Assembly (NCBI GenBank): GCA_010015675.1 | Contig: ML977023.1 | Location: 21,104-34,404, forward strand | Source of the DNA: Byssothecium circinans | Lineage: Eukaryota; Ascomycota; Dothideomycetes; Pleosporales; Massarinaceae | DNA length: 13,301 nt | Reading direction: 5' to 3' | In this document: positions 1 to 8,743 of the stretch, piece by piece | Layout of the letters: each line of letters opens with the position of its first letter | How positions within the stretch are numbered: the stretch's first letter is position 1 | Notes under the pieces: generated by a model | The model's database searches: none | Seen by the model: the letters and a program-made list of their open reading frames with translations, nothing else | What the model was told of the DNA's origin: nothing | Made by a program: the position numbers and the translations under genes

Positions 1-365
1 AGCTTAATAGCTCTTATATTTAAATTGTTATTAAAGGTTGAATATTTGATTTTCCTTGCCAAGCTTTTGGGCGGTTCGATGGTGGAATACGTTAATGTCC
101 TTATCTATTTATAATATACTCTACTGCGGATTACTATTAGGCTAATCTTATAAGATTTATAAGAGAGGAAACGTTTACTAAATAGCAGGCTGCAGCTAAC
201 GCATGTTAAGCAAGGCTAGCTTAGGATTTTATGCGTAATAACCTATATATTATTGCTTACTAGTTCTACTGTTAATTTAAACTATTTAAGAAGCATATTA
301 TAATGCCTAAGTTTAACATTATTAACTTCTAGCATTATTATAAGTAGCAGGGCTATAGTAGTACT

Positions 366-374
366 TATAACTAT
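366..374 (+). other. Rep HUH metal-binding site, inactivated (H-x-H to Y-N-Y)
   Basis: In RepHel proteins a His-hydrophobic-His pair follows a conserved YEW/RGS segment. Here the aligned codons read TAT AAC TAT. Each His-to-Tyr change is one C-to-T step in a CpA context. This assignment rests on neighbouring landmarks: FKLFKKH just upstream and AIYPD downstream. Confidence 0.55.
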
Positions 375-854
375 AGCCTATACTACTATAGGAATGTACC
401 TAATCCTAATTAATACCTTACTTAAGATACTACTAAACTTAAGAAGTAATAACTAGCAAAGTATTAGGGCTACTATATTAGCGCTATTTATCCTGACCTA
501 TACAAGGCTACTCTAGAGTATTTATATAGCTCTCTATTTTCTCTTCTATTTAATTAGATAGTTTTTAACTTCTATAAACTCACTACTATCTTAACTAAGT
601 ACTATATACATGTATATTATCTTAGTTACTACTAAAGGAAAAACAAGAAGATAGATAAGATAGTCTATTACTTTAAGGCTCCCTAGCTATAAATAGCTAA
701 TTCTTACTTTACTAAGTTAGTTAGGAAGTCTTTCTACTATCTTTATGCTTAATAAAATCATCTACTTCTTAACGCGTACTATCGCACCCTAGTATTAGGC
801 TAGTAGGCTAATACTAATATATAGGCCTACACTAGTACTATAGGTGTTATTTAG

Positions 855-887
855 TATATTAGTCTGTATATTAGCAAGGCAGAGCAG
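855..887 (+). other. Rep catalytic tyrosine block (YISLYISKAE)
   Basis: The Helitron Rep domain carries its two nucleophilic tyrosines in a Y-x2-K-Y type helix. Here the codons read Y-I-S-L-Y-I-S-K-A-E, so both tyrosines persist while the usual Lys before the second Tyr is Leu. It sits about 160 codons after the HUH site in the same frame. Confidence 0.6.
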
Positions 888-1754
888 TAGATAATGTTAT
901 TTAAGGATATAGCTACTAAGATACTTCCTTAGATCTAGTCTAAGAATGCTATATTTAAGTTTATAGCAAAGTTAATAAATAAATTAGCTAGCTAGAGGGA
1001 CTATAGTGCTTAGGAAGTATACTACATCCTCTTTAATCTACCCCTTATAGATTATAGTTATACTATCCTTAATATTAACCTTTATTAAGAGGAAGATTAG
1101 CCTAAGATATACCTCTTTTAAACTAATTATTAAGCTAATAATAAAGCGTTTAGGGAAGAGGTACCTTAGTTTACTAAGGGTTATTCTATACTAGTAAAAT
1201 ATAAAGAGAGACCTCTATCTCTTAAAGCTATATTCTATTTAGATTACCTTCTTTATTATAACTATATTAAGAATTAAGTTAGGCCCTAGGCTAGACTAAG
1301 GATTTTAAAGTTTTACCCTTTATACTCTCCTAAGTTAGATAGGGAAGACTTCTTTCATGTTAAGCTTATACTGCATTATCTATTTTAGTAGGTATTAGAT
1401 ATAAAGACCTTTACTAGGTAGGAGTACCTATTATTCTTGCACACCTATTAGAATTGTTAGGTAGTATGCAATTATCCTTTATATGATAGCTTTAGCAAGG
1501 CGTTGCCTAAAGAAAAGAAAGAAGATCTAGATTAGGAAGACGTAGATTTAGTAGATAAGTTATTATAGAATAAACTTACTAGTTACCTCCCTAGTGCTAA
1601 TAGTATTATTATTAATAAAGATAACCTAGGTAGTTAGCTAGTTAATTAAGAGAAGGATTAGAACGTACTAGAGCATAAGGATAGTTACAGTCTTAATATA
1701 CGTTAATACTAGAAGGAGATAAAGATAGCCTATCTAGTCTAGCACGCCTCTAGA

Positions 1755-1823
1755 CCTAATACCTTACCTAATACCTTACCTAATACCTTACCTAATACCT
1801 TACCTAATACCTTACCTAATACC
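1755..1823 (+). repeat. 12-bp tandem repeat CCTAATACCTTA, 5.75 copies, inside RepHel
   Basis: Five perfect copies of the 12-mer CCTAATACCTTA start at 1755, 1767, 1779, 1791 and 1803, followed by a partial copy at 1815-1823. The unit is a multiple of three, so the RepHel frame is kept and reads Pro-Asn-Thr-Leu repeated, in the linker between the Rep and helicase parts. The copies are identical although surrounding DNA is heavily mutated, so the expansion probably postdates most RIP damage. Confidence 0.9.
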
Positions 1824-1910
1824 CTCTAGTCTAAACAGCAGCTACTATTTAATCTTATAGTTAATTATTATTAAGCCTATCTAGATAGTAAAAGGCCTAG
1901 GTAGCTCCTT

Positions 1911-1970
1911 CTAAACCTTAACAGCTAGGGTAGTACTAGGAAGATATACGCTATTAAAGTTATAACCTCT
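1911..1970 (+). other. Pif1-type helicase Walker A, inactivated
   Basis: The codons read L-L-N-L-N-S-*-G-S-T-R-K-I-Y-A-I-K-V-I where Pif1/Helitron helicases have a GxGGTGK[ST] P-loop. Loss of two Gly (to Ser and Arg) and of the final Thr (to Ile) are each one RIP-type transition. Only the Lys at 1941-1943 of the core remains. Confidence 0.7.
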
Positions 1971-2183
1971 ACTATAGATAGCATTACTAAGGCTATAGGG
2001 AAGAAGTCCCCTATTATTTAATATATACTAACTAGAGTAACTACTTTTCTTATTTTAGGAAAGACTATCTACTCTACCTTCTATATACTAATTCAACCTC
2101 CTAGTGGCGTACTTCTACCTCTTGCTTTAGTAGCATTATCTTAGATCTAAGCGCTATTTACTAATATTTATTACTTTATTATA

Positions 2184-2321
2184 GATAAAAAGTCTATAGT
2201 AGGGCTCACAACACTAGCGTAGTTAAATATAAGGTGCTATAAGATCTTTCTAGTATATACTAGCTCTTCTTTTAGTAGTTTAAATATTATCCTAGCTAGT
2301 AACTTTTACTAGTTACCCCCT
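2184..2321 (+). other. Pif1-type helicase motifs II and III, inactivated
   Basis: Motif II reads IIDKKS, with the catalytic Glu changed to Lys by G-to-A, at 2178-2195. Motif III reads ILASNFY*LPP at 2289-2321, where the family has GDxxQLPP; Gly-Asp became Ser-Asn and Gln or a neighbour became a stop. The spacing of about 36 codons between the motifs fits Pif1 helicases. Confidence 0.75.
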
Positions 2322-3369
2322 ATTATAAGAAGGCCTATATTTAATACTATAAAGAGCTATAACTCCTTAGATACTACTAGTATAGTACTATACAAACTAT
2401 TTACTAAGACTATTATTTTAGATGTAGTTATGCGCTAGCTAGGTTCTAAATAGGCTTCCTTCTATAATGCTCTTGCGCGTATTTATAAGGAGAAGCATAA
2501 TACCTGTAACTAGCTTCTTCTTATAAAATAGTGTAGTATTAAGCTTAGTAAGGTAGAGTAGAACTCTTTTAATACTACCTTACGTATATACGCGAAGAGG
2601 ATAGAGGTAGCTACTATTAATTATAACTACCTCTAAGACTCTAGTTAGCCTATTCTTATTTTATAGGCTACATATAATAGTTAAGATTAAGAGAAGGTAT
2701 ATACTAAAGATATAGGGAATCTCTATAACTAGCTCCCTCTATTTATTAGTGCCTACGTTATGCTACTTAATAATATCTAGATAGAGCGTAGTTTAGTTAA
2801 TAAAGCTATAAGGGTTATTAATAATATCCTCTAGTAGCCTAATACCTAGGATTACTATAAGACTATACTAAAGGTAGTATTAGTTACTATAGATAAGTAT
2901 AATAGGCTATGTCTTTACAGTCTTCTAGATAGTAAGAGGGTTATTCTAGTATTTCCTCTTGTTTACAAATTTACTATAGATTAGAGTATGCATGTGCGTA
3001 TTTAATTCCCTATTACACTTACCTAGGCTATTACAGTTCATAAATCCTAGGGTTTAAGTGTAGATAAGATAGTAATTATAGTTAGTAGGGACTAAGATTA
3101 CTGCCCTAGTTTAATATACGTTGCGCTTTTATAGGTTAAGACTATTTATAGTTTAATATTTAAGGATGTTTTTAGCTATTAGTAGTTAAAGCAAAAGAGA
3201 AGTAAGGTATTAGAAATACGTAAGCAAGATATAAAGCATAGGGCACGTTATTATATTATAGTATAGTAGACTATTTTCTAGGTCTAATACCTACCTAATA
3301 CTATATATATCTATATTATATACTTATAAAACTTCTCCTTTATATGTATATAGCCCTTCTAATCGCAAC

Positions 3370-3396
3370 TATGCCTAAATTTTATATACAGGCATA
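3370..3396. repeat. Inverted repeat TATGCCT / AGGCATA
   Basis: A perfect 7-bp inverted repeat with a 13-nt AT-rich loop, immediately left of and touching the second hairpin at 3394-3417. It could be a second terminal hairpin of the Helitron or a transcription-end structure. Confidence 0.5.
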
Positions 3397-3427
3397 ATAG
3401 GGCCTTACCCCTATTATTCTTAGCTAG
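3394..3427 (+). mobile_element. Candidate Helitron 3' terminus: hairpin followed by CTAG
   Basis: A perfect 9-bp stem (ATAATAGGG / CCCTATTAT, 6-nt loop) at 3394-3417 is followed six bases later by CTAG at 3424-3427. Helitrons end in a short hairpin, a spacer of several bases, then CTRR. It lies about 160 bp past the RepHel stop, on the correct side. Against it: CTAG is very common in this mutated DNA, and the next base is C rather than the usual T. Confidence 0.35.
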
Positions 3428-3517
3428 CCTAACGCATCAGGCCTAATACTACCTAATACCTATTTTAATGTTGCTAAGATTATAACTAGCGCCTATTCTA
3501 ACTTATACTAGGCGTTA

Positions 3518-3886
3518 TTACTTTTTTTTTACTATAGTATCCTGTATGACTGTATCCTCCTCTACCTTATTATCTATATTCTATATAACTGTATCCTTAT
3601 TAACCTCTTTAGCTTTATTCTTTTTTCCTATAATTTCCTCCTTGTCCTCTCCTATAAACATTATAGTGTTATTAGCATCTTTGCCTATACCTAAGTTTTA
3701 TAGATTAATAAATGTCTATGTCATAGGTACTATAAACTCCTCTAGTTCCTTCTCTATACTAGGCAAAGGTTTTATTATCTCCTATAAAAGCTCTCCTGCT
3801 ATACCTTTCCCTAATTTTATTAAGTAAGAAGCATGTTTTAAAGTAGTTAATAGTGTGTAGGTTATAGTAGCCTAGAAGGGGATAGG
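3518..3886 (-). pseudogene. 3' part of a decayed minus-strand gene split by the Gypsy insertion; function unknown
   Basis: No family is recognised. Read from 3886 leftward, one minus frame gives about 122 codons with five internal stops (TAG/TAA) and ends AAA-AAA-AAG then TAA-TAA at 3515-3520. Its second half is Lys/Glu-rich (for example SIEKELEEF, GEDKEEIIGKKNKAK) and looks like a charged C-terminal tail. In the first 42 codons another minus frame is fully open (3886 to 3762), so a frame change near 3760 is possible. The right boundary is exactly the CTTTA target duplication, and the remainder would continue at 11161. The 93-codon plus-strand open frame over 3546-3827 is the antisense shadow of this region. 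Confidence 0.4.
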
Positions 3887-3891
3887 CTTTA
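3887..3891. repeat. Target site duplication CTTTA (left copy)
   Basis: Five bases immediately before the 5' LTR match the five bases immediately after the 3' LTR (11156-11160). A 5-bp duplication is the normal footprint of Ty3/Gypsy integrase. Confidence 0.9.
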
Positions 3892-3985
3892 TGTTACAAG
3901 ACAATGGATAAGCGTAGCTACGCAGGAATAATACGCTTAGGGAGAGTATTAGGCGGTAGGGCGCAGGGTAGGGTTAGGTTGCTAG

Positions 3986-3993
3986 TCACGTGA
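3986..3993. promoter_or_regulatory. E-box-like palindrome TCACGTGA in the 5' LTR
   Basis: A perfect 8-bp palindrome containing CACGTG, the core bound by bHLH factors. In the 3' LTR the same site is TTACGTAA: one CpA-to-TpA change on each strand, the ideal RIP pattern. A regulatory role is inference only. Confidence 0.4.
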
Positions 3994-4168
3994 TTATGAT
4001 CCTACTAAGACTAAGAGATCCCAGGAGCACACCAAGATCCTGGATCAGGCAGAGATCTAGGGAGCAGGAGCTCTAGGCGGGATTAAGGACTTATTAAAGG
4101 AATAGGATAAAGACTAGATAGATTTCCTTTATCTTTCTAATTCTAATTCTTTGTAGTTAACTCTTTAT

Positions 4169-4242
4169 AGTTTATCTCTTACCTAGATTGATACTTAGTT
4201 ATTCTATAGTTTATTATAGAATTAGTTATCTTTAGATAAACT
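4169..4242 (+). other. Nested stem-loop in the LTR
   Basis: An outer 9-bp inverted repeat AGTTTATCT (4169-4177) / AGATAAACT (4234-4242) encloses an inner 8-bp perfect stem ATTCTATA (4201-4208) / TATAGAAT (4215-4222) with a 6-nt loop. The paired arms are present in the 3' LTR too. It may be an RNA structure of the R/U5 region, such as a poly(A) or packaging signal. Confidence 0.45.
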
Positions 4243-4356
4243 CTATTGTACGTTTACCTCTTGAATTATTAAAGCCTACTACCTAACGTATATACCTTAC
4301 ACTAACCAACCTCCTTAACATGGATTAGGATCTGGCAAGTATACCCCTTAGTAACA

Positions 4357-4386
4357 CTTTAACTACCTATAGGTTTAAGAACCTAA
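4357..4386 (+). other. Leader between 5' LTR and gag; no canonical primer-binding site seen
   Basis: The leader begins with CTTTAACTACC. No TGG-type tRNA-complementary site directly abuts the LTR, even allowing G-to-A changes. The site may be offset, self-primed or mutated. Its first five bases happen to equal the target duplication. Confidence 0.4.
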
Positions 4387-5298
4387 ATGTATAATATAGC
4401 AGCTCCCACTACCCTACGTGCCGCTAGTAGTAGTGTTAGTATACCTGCTTTAAGTCTAGTATTAGTAATAGCTAACTAGGCTAACTAGATACAGCAATAG
4501 GCTGAGTAGATTAATAGGTTAATGCAGGCGATTGCTTAACTCTAGGCCAAGGATACTGTACCCCGTGGAAAGATTACAGCGCTAGAAAAGTATAATAGAG
4601 GACGAGATAGCTTAAAGCTACTCCTTACTAATATAGATTTGTACTGTCGGTTCAACTCAATAACAGGGGATTAAGATAAGATCCTTGCGGCTAGTATGCA
4701 CCTAAAGGATAGGGTAGCTACTTAGATACAACCCTTTATAGACGACTATCTCATAAATAAGATGAAGAACTACAAAGATAACACGAAGGCTATCTTTAAG
4801 AGCTAGACGGCGTTTAAGGAAGAGATTTAGAAGGTGTTTAGTAAGCTTAATAAAAAGACCTAGGTAGAATAAAAGATATCTTAAATCTAGCAGGAGAAGT
4901 TAGTCGCGAAGTATATAACAGAGTTTAAGCAGTTATAGTTAAAGATTAATTAGGATGATGCGCTATTACGCACAGCCTTCTACAATAGGCTAAAGGAAAC
5001 TGTTAAGGATAGGATAATCTATCACGACAAGCTAGATGACTTGCAAGATATAATTAACCTAGCTACCTAAATTAATAACTAACTCTACAAACAAGCACTG
5101 CAGAAGAAGCAATAGGACACGACGGTTGTTCCTAACTCTAGGAGATATAGAAAGCTAAAAACACTACAGTATAACTAAGATAATAATGTAGTGATAATAG
5201 ATAAGATCTAATAAAAGAAGTAGTTTAATAAAAGTAAGGGAAGATAGCTAGACAGCCTAACCTATAAACAACGCTAGGAATACTTCAAAAAGAAGGCA

Positions 5299-5340
5299 TG
5301 CCTCTAATGCAGTAAAGTAGGACACTTCCGTAGAGACTAC
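5299..5340 (+). other. Gag nucleocapsid zinc knuckle, last Cys mutated
   Basis: The codons read C-L-*-C-S-K-V-G-H-F-R-R-D-Y, matching C-x2-C-x3-G-H-x4-C except that the fourth ligand is Tyr (TGC to TAC). This is the RNA-binding knuckle of retroelement nucleocapsids and fixes the gag frame. Confidence 0.9.
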
Positions 5341-6438
5341 CTAAAGAACTAAGGCTAGGCCAGCAAGCTTAGAGCAATTAAAATTAGGATAATCAAGTTC
5401 TAGATAACAGGACCTAAGGAGGACGAACTAGATTAGGCGGCGAAACTATCTAACAAAGACGCTAGCTACGAACACCCTACCCCGCCCTCCAAGGAGTTCT
5501 AGGAGTTAGAAACATTGCGCCTAAGCTAAGGTCTAGCTAAGAACAAAGTGCTAGACTAGGTGGTTCAACTATAATTAGATATAAAAGTATGCTAGAGATG
5601 CGCTAGCACTACATACAAAGGACTAGCTTACATCATACCCGTATTAGTGTACGGTAAGAGAGCTAGCGAAGTAGTAGTAGGAGCTATGCAACTCTAAGGC
5701 CTATACATTAAAGGGGATTATATTAAGGTAGAAGTACTAGAGAAGGATCCTTACTAGGAGATTAATTAGTATTACTGCTAGGAGGATTAGTGCCTCTACT
5801 ATAAGCGCGAACAAGATAAGGTAAGACGACAACCTAGGCGGACATTACATATTATAATCCTAGATAAAGACTGTCTAGTAGCGGCCTGCTATACTTATTA
5901 CTTCAGCAATTAGCAATAGCAACACGAACGCGTTGGATGGTAGAAATGCTATAATAAGTACTACTAGACACATTAGTTAAGTAAACATATCATAGGATAT
6001 TAGTAAGTAGGACTGATAGACGATAATACACTAGAATGCGATATTAATAACTACTGATACTAACACCCTCTAGGGTACCCTGCGAACTAAGAACACGAAG
6101 AGGTAGATTAGGCATAGTGTAAGATAATTCTCAACTGCATATACCATATGCTCTGTAAGGAAGAAGCCGCGTAGGATAAAAGAGGTCATAATTACGACCT
6201 ACTTACCCTAGAAGAATGCCTGGACGAGGACTATAGACGCTATACACTCCCCACCCTTCCCTATAAATCTAAGAAGGATGCTCGCTGGAGAAAGCAAGGC
6301 GATTCTATACAATATTAGCAAACGATATTAGATAATTAGTATTAGGAACGGGTAGCCTATAGCGACGAACTGGCAGCAGTGCCCTAGATCCCTGCAAGAA
6401 TAGAGGTCCTAGTCCCTGACAACACTAATGAGATAGAG

Positions 6439-6489
6439 CACGGATGCCTATCATAGACAGCGTGTTATAACGACAGCTGCTATACACAC
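6439..6489 (+). other. Second Cys/His module at the Gag C-terminus
   Basis: In the gag frame the residues H, C, C, C, H fall at 6439, 6445, 6463, 6478 and 6487, with spacing x1, x5, x4, x2. A zinc site is plausible. I have an uncertain memory of a similar Cys-rich tail in other fungal Gypsy Gag proteins; no search was run. Confidence 0.45.
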
Positions 6490-6539
6490 CTATCCGACAA
6501 GCAGGGATTAGGATAGTTTCTAAAGAAACCTAGAGGGTT

Positions 6540-6546
6540 AAAAAAC
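6540..6546 (+). promoter_or_regulatory. Programmed -1 frameshift slippery heptamer A AAA AAC (gag to pol)
   Basis: In the gag frame the sequence is ttA-AAA-AAC followed by TAG. This is an exact X-XXY-YYZ slippery heptamer in the correct phase. Slipping back one base enters the frame that carries protease and reverse transcriptase. The heptamer sits at the very end of gag, where a frameshift signal is expected. Confidence 0.7.
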
Positions 6547-6547
6547 T

Positions 6548-6590
6548 AGGATGCTACTAGGGACAGGGTCACGCTGGTGAGAGCATTCCT
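6548..6590 (+). other. Possible frameshift-stimulating stem-loop
   Basis: AGGATGCT (6548-6555) can pair with AGCATTCCT (6582-6590), eight pairs with one bulged U, enclosing a small inner hairpin TCAC-GCTG-GTGA at 6569-6580. It begins one base after the slippery heptamer, closer than the usual 5-9 nt spacer, so the lowest pairs may not form. Confidence 0.4.
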
Positions 6591-6602
6591 ATAACAACCC
6601 TA

Positions 6603-6980
6603 TACAACGTACGACACCTAGAGCTACTAATTCATTAACTAAAGGTAGAGGTACGCATACACAGATGCAGGCTTATAGCGCTTATAGATAGTAGAGCTGT
6701 ATAGACGGTTATCTCCCTACAAGTAGTAGAGAAATTTAATATACTCTATTAAGATAAGGAATGTCTAATATAAGTAGTATTAGCTAATAATAGACTAATG
6801 TCCTATAGTAACAGATTCTTAAGGTTAGAGACCTAAGAAGTGTTATTCTACATACTTAGAATTAAAGACACAACATCCCTCAATATTATAGATCTTAGTA
6901 AAGAAGACATATTAATTAGATATAATTAGCTTAAGAAGCATAATCCTACTATTAATTAGTAGAAAGGCATAATGTTCAGC
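6603..6980 (+). other. Retropepsin domain, active site DSG changed to DSR
   Basis: A-L-I-D-S-R-A at 6678-6698 matches the aspartic protease D-[ST]-G signature with Gly to Arg (GGA to AGA, TpG context). About 85 codons later the segment IRYN*LKKHNPTIN has the look of the retropepsin C-terminal WL-x2-HNP block typical of Gypsy elements. Confidence 0.8.
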
Positions 6981-7379
6981 CAAGAACTAGCGCGCAAGGT
7001 TGCTAGAAAATGCTATGAAAGATTAAGCCTAGTAATCTAGAGCTTACCTAGTTAGACTAGATAGATTAGTAAGATATTGCCTTATAAGATTAAAAAGATC
7101 TATAAGAAGGACCCTTCGCAATTAGGAGTTATTTAGATATAGAGAGTTACACCTATAAAGGACGAACCCTAACCTATGATATCACTAGAATACGAGGAGT
7201 TTTAAGATCTATTTAAGGAATAGGAAGAAACCGCATTACTAGAATACTAGGAATAGGATTATAAGATTTACCTAGAAGAAGGCGCGAAGTTACGCCCTAG
7301 ACTAATATATCTACTCACTTAAGATTAGTAGAAAGAACTACAGACTTATATTAAGAAGAATATAAGAAGAGGATACGTA

Positions 7380-8070
7380 CGAGAGAGTGTAAGCCTAATA
7401 GCTTTACTAATTCTCTTTGTCTTAAAGAAAAATAGAAAGCTACGACTCTATGTAGATTTTAGATAGCTTAACTACGTTACGAGGAAGAACTGTTACCCTT
7501 TTCCTCTAATCTAGGAACTTATAGACTAGCTCTAGGGAGTTAAGTAGATTACGAAATTCAATATATAAGACGGATTCCATTGAATACGGATAGCTAAGGG
7601 CTGCGAATAGCTGATGGCTTTCAAGACCTAATATAGTCTATACGAATATATAGTTATGCCCTTTAGACTTACGAACGCGCCTACAACATTTTAGGCGCTT
7701 ATTAATACGGCCCTTCACAAATACTTAGACGTTTTTGTAATAGCTTACCTAGATAATATACTAGTGTATACTTAGGAACGCTTAAGGATTATATTAAACA
7801 CGTTAAGAAGGTGCTTAGAAAGCTTAGGGAGTATTAATTACCCCTATAGCCTAAAAAATACGAATTCCACGTTACTAAGATAGACTACTTAGGATTTGTT
7901 GTTTCACGAGACGGCATTGCTATAGACCTAAAGAGAGTCGAAACTATAAGGGAATAGCTAAAACCTAAGATAGTAAAAGACGTATAACCTTTCCTAGGAT
8001 TTGCTAACTTCTACTAGAAGTTTATTAAGGGATACTTAAAAACTACAGCGCCCCTTACGGAGATTACTAA
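7380..8070 (+). other. Reverse transcriptase domain, YLDD changed to YLDN, with 1-bp frameshift
   Basis: LRLYVDFR*LN at 7440-7472 is the conserved palm strand with the first catalytic Asp. AYLDNILVY at 7743-7769 is the YxDD box with the second Asp changed to Asn (GAT to AAT). After TTAAGGATT near 7781-7790 the RT sequence (HVKKVLRKL, then DYLGFVVS) continues one frame earlier, which indicates one deleted base. Confidence 0.92.
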
Positions 8071-8179
8071 GAAGGAATACAAGGAATTCGAATAGGGGAT
8101 AAAACAACAAGATACCTTTAAGAAGCTTAAGGAGCTATTCCTATCAGCCCCTATGTTATAGATGCATGACCTGGAACGG

Positions 8180-8560
8180 CTACTAAGAGTAGAAATAGAT
8201 ATATTAGACTATACCTTAGGAGCAATTCTCTTATAGCAAGATAAAGATAAGAAGTAGAGACTAGTGTTCTACTACTCTTAGAAGTTCTTAGGAGTAGAAC
8301 TTAACTATAATGTTCACGACAAGGAACTACTAGCGATAGTAGATACCTTTAAATAATAGCGAGCCTAGCTAGTAGGCGCTAAATACTAGGTAGAGGTGTA
8401 TTTAGATTACTAGAACCTAACGAGTTTCATGATGACTAAGAAACTTAATTAATAATAGGTTAGATAGGCTAAGATAATAGTAGACTATAATTTTAAGGTA
8501 CACCATTGCCTAGGATCGCTGAACGGAGCGGCGGATGCTCTTAGCCAAAGATCTGACCTA
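8180..8560 (+). other. RNase H domain
   Basis: VEIDILDYTLGAILL at 8189-8233 gives the first catalytic Asp (8198). HDKELLAIV near 8317-8343 supplies the Glu, VYLDY near 8396-8410 an Asp, and GAADALSQR near 8526-8552 the terminal Asp segment. The order and spacing fit Ty3/Gypsy RNase H. The catalytic residues survive, but there are several stops. Confidence 0.85.
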
Positions 8561-8743
8561 CAGGAGACGAACAGACCTATCATGCACGACGCGATCCTAC
8601 GAAAGGATGACGATAGTAGTCTAAGCTATAATCAACTACAACTAGCTAAAATAGCTATAGTTGCGACCCTCTAGGATAAGTAGCAATACGAGCTGGCTAA
8701 GGCCCCAGACGGACAATGGATAATCCCTAAAGACTAAGCACAG

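Larger units (their letters stand above)
1..3266 (+). pseudogene. Decayed Helitron RepHel transposase (HUH Rep plus Pif1-like helicase), left end outside window
   Basis: Helitron RepHel proteins nick and replicate the element by rolling circle: an HUH Rep nuclease is fused to a 5'-3' Pif1-family helicase. One frame (codons starting at positions divisible by 3) runs from the left edge to TAG at 3264 with no indel that I can see, about 1,088 codons. Rep landmarks are a YSTADYY segment near 115-135 and the HUH site at 366-374, now Tyr-Asn-Tyr. A YISLYISKAE block follows at 855-884, and the RDYSA*EVYYIL block of Rep/helicase linkers near 996-1031. Helicase landmarks are a ruined Walker A at 1920-1946, DKKS for DExS at 2184-2195, and ILASNFY*LPP at 2289-2321. 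The C-terminal FPITLT*AITVHKS*GL block is at 3006-3056 and YVAL at 3117-3128. In-frame stops occur about every 12-15 codons. The identification is strong; the start lies left of the window. Confidence 0.85.
3267..3517. other. Non-coding gap between RepHel and the minus-strand pseudogene
   Basis: This AT-rich stretch holds two inverted repeats (3370-3396 and 3394-3417), several CCTAATAC-type motifs related to the 12-bp repeats, and no reading frame I can support. It would contain the 3' untranslated end and terminus of the Helitron if that element is complete on this side. Confidence 0.5.
3892..4356 (+). repeat. 5' LTR, 465 bp
   Basis: It starts TGTTACAAG and ends GTAACA, a 6-bp terminal inverted repeat. 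By eye it differs from the 3' LTR at about 37 aligned positions, all transitions except one (G/T near 4080), plus one 1-bp indel in the C-run near 4312. Transitions occur in both directions, so both copies were mutated independently. A TATATA at 4289-4294 and the palindrome TCACGTGA at 3986-3993 are candidate promoter elements for the element's transcript. Confidence 0.95.
4387..6549 (+). pseudogene. gag: Decayed gag with CCHC zinc knuckle and long Cys/His-containing extension
   Basis: Gag builds the virus-like particle and packages element RNA. The first in-frame ATG, 31 bp after the LTR, opens a frame of about 720 codons that I can follow to TAG at 6547 without an indel. Roughly one codon in twelve in the first 320 is TAG or TAA. 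Capsid-like sequence (for example DSLKLLLTNIDLYCRF, about codons 75-90) is followed by one zinc knuckle at 5299-5340. About 400 further codons precede the pol frame, with CxxC at 5590/5599, C-x2-H-x2-C at 6136-6156, and an H-x-C-x5-C-x4-C-x2-H cluster at 6439-6489. The extension is unusually long for a Ty3/Gypsy Gag. It ends at a -1 slippery site, and pol continues in the -1 frame. Confidence 0.85.

Noticed and set aside
1755..1823. CRISPR-like array
   Set aside because: Units are 12-bp head-to-tail tandem copies with no spacers, and the DNA is fungal.
3546..3827. 93-codon plus-strand open frame (Ser/Leu/Ile-rich, membrane-like composition)
   Set aside because: It lies antisense to a Lys/Glu-rich minus frame that ends in a double TAA; hydrophobic Ser/Leu/Phe/Pro composition is what an antisense reading of AAG/GAG/GAA-rich DNA gives. 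No family resemblance was seen.
6786..6794. A-N-N-R at 6783-6794 as the protease active site (DSG mutated to NNR)
   Set aside because: A better site, A-L-I-D-S-R-A, lies 100 bp upstream in the same frame with the correct distance to the C-terminal HNP block.
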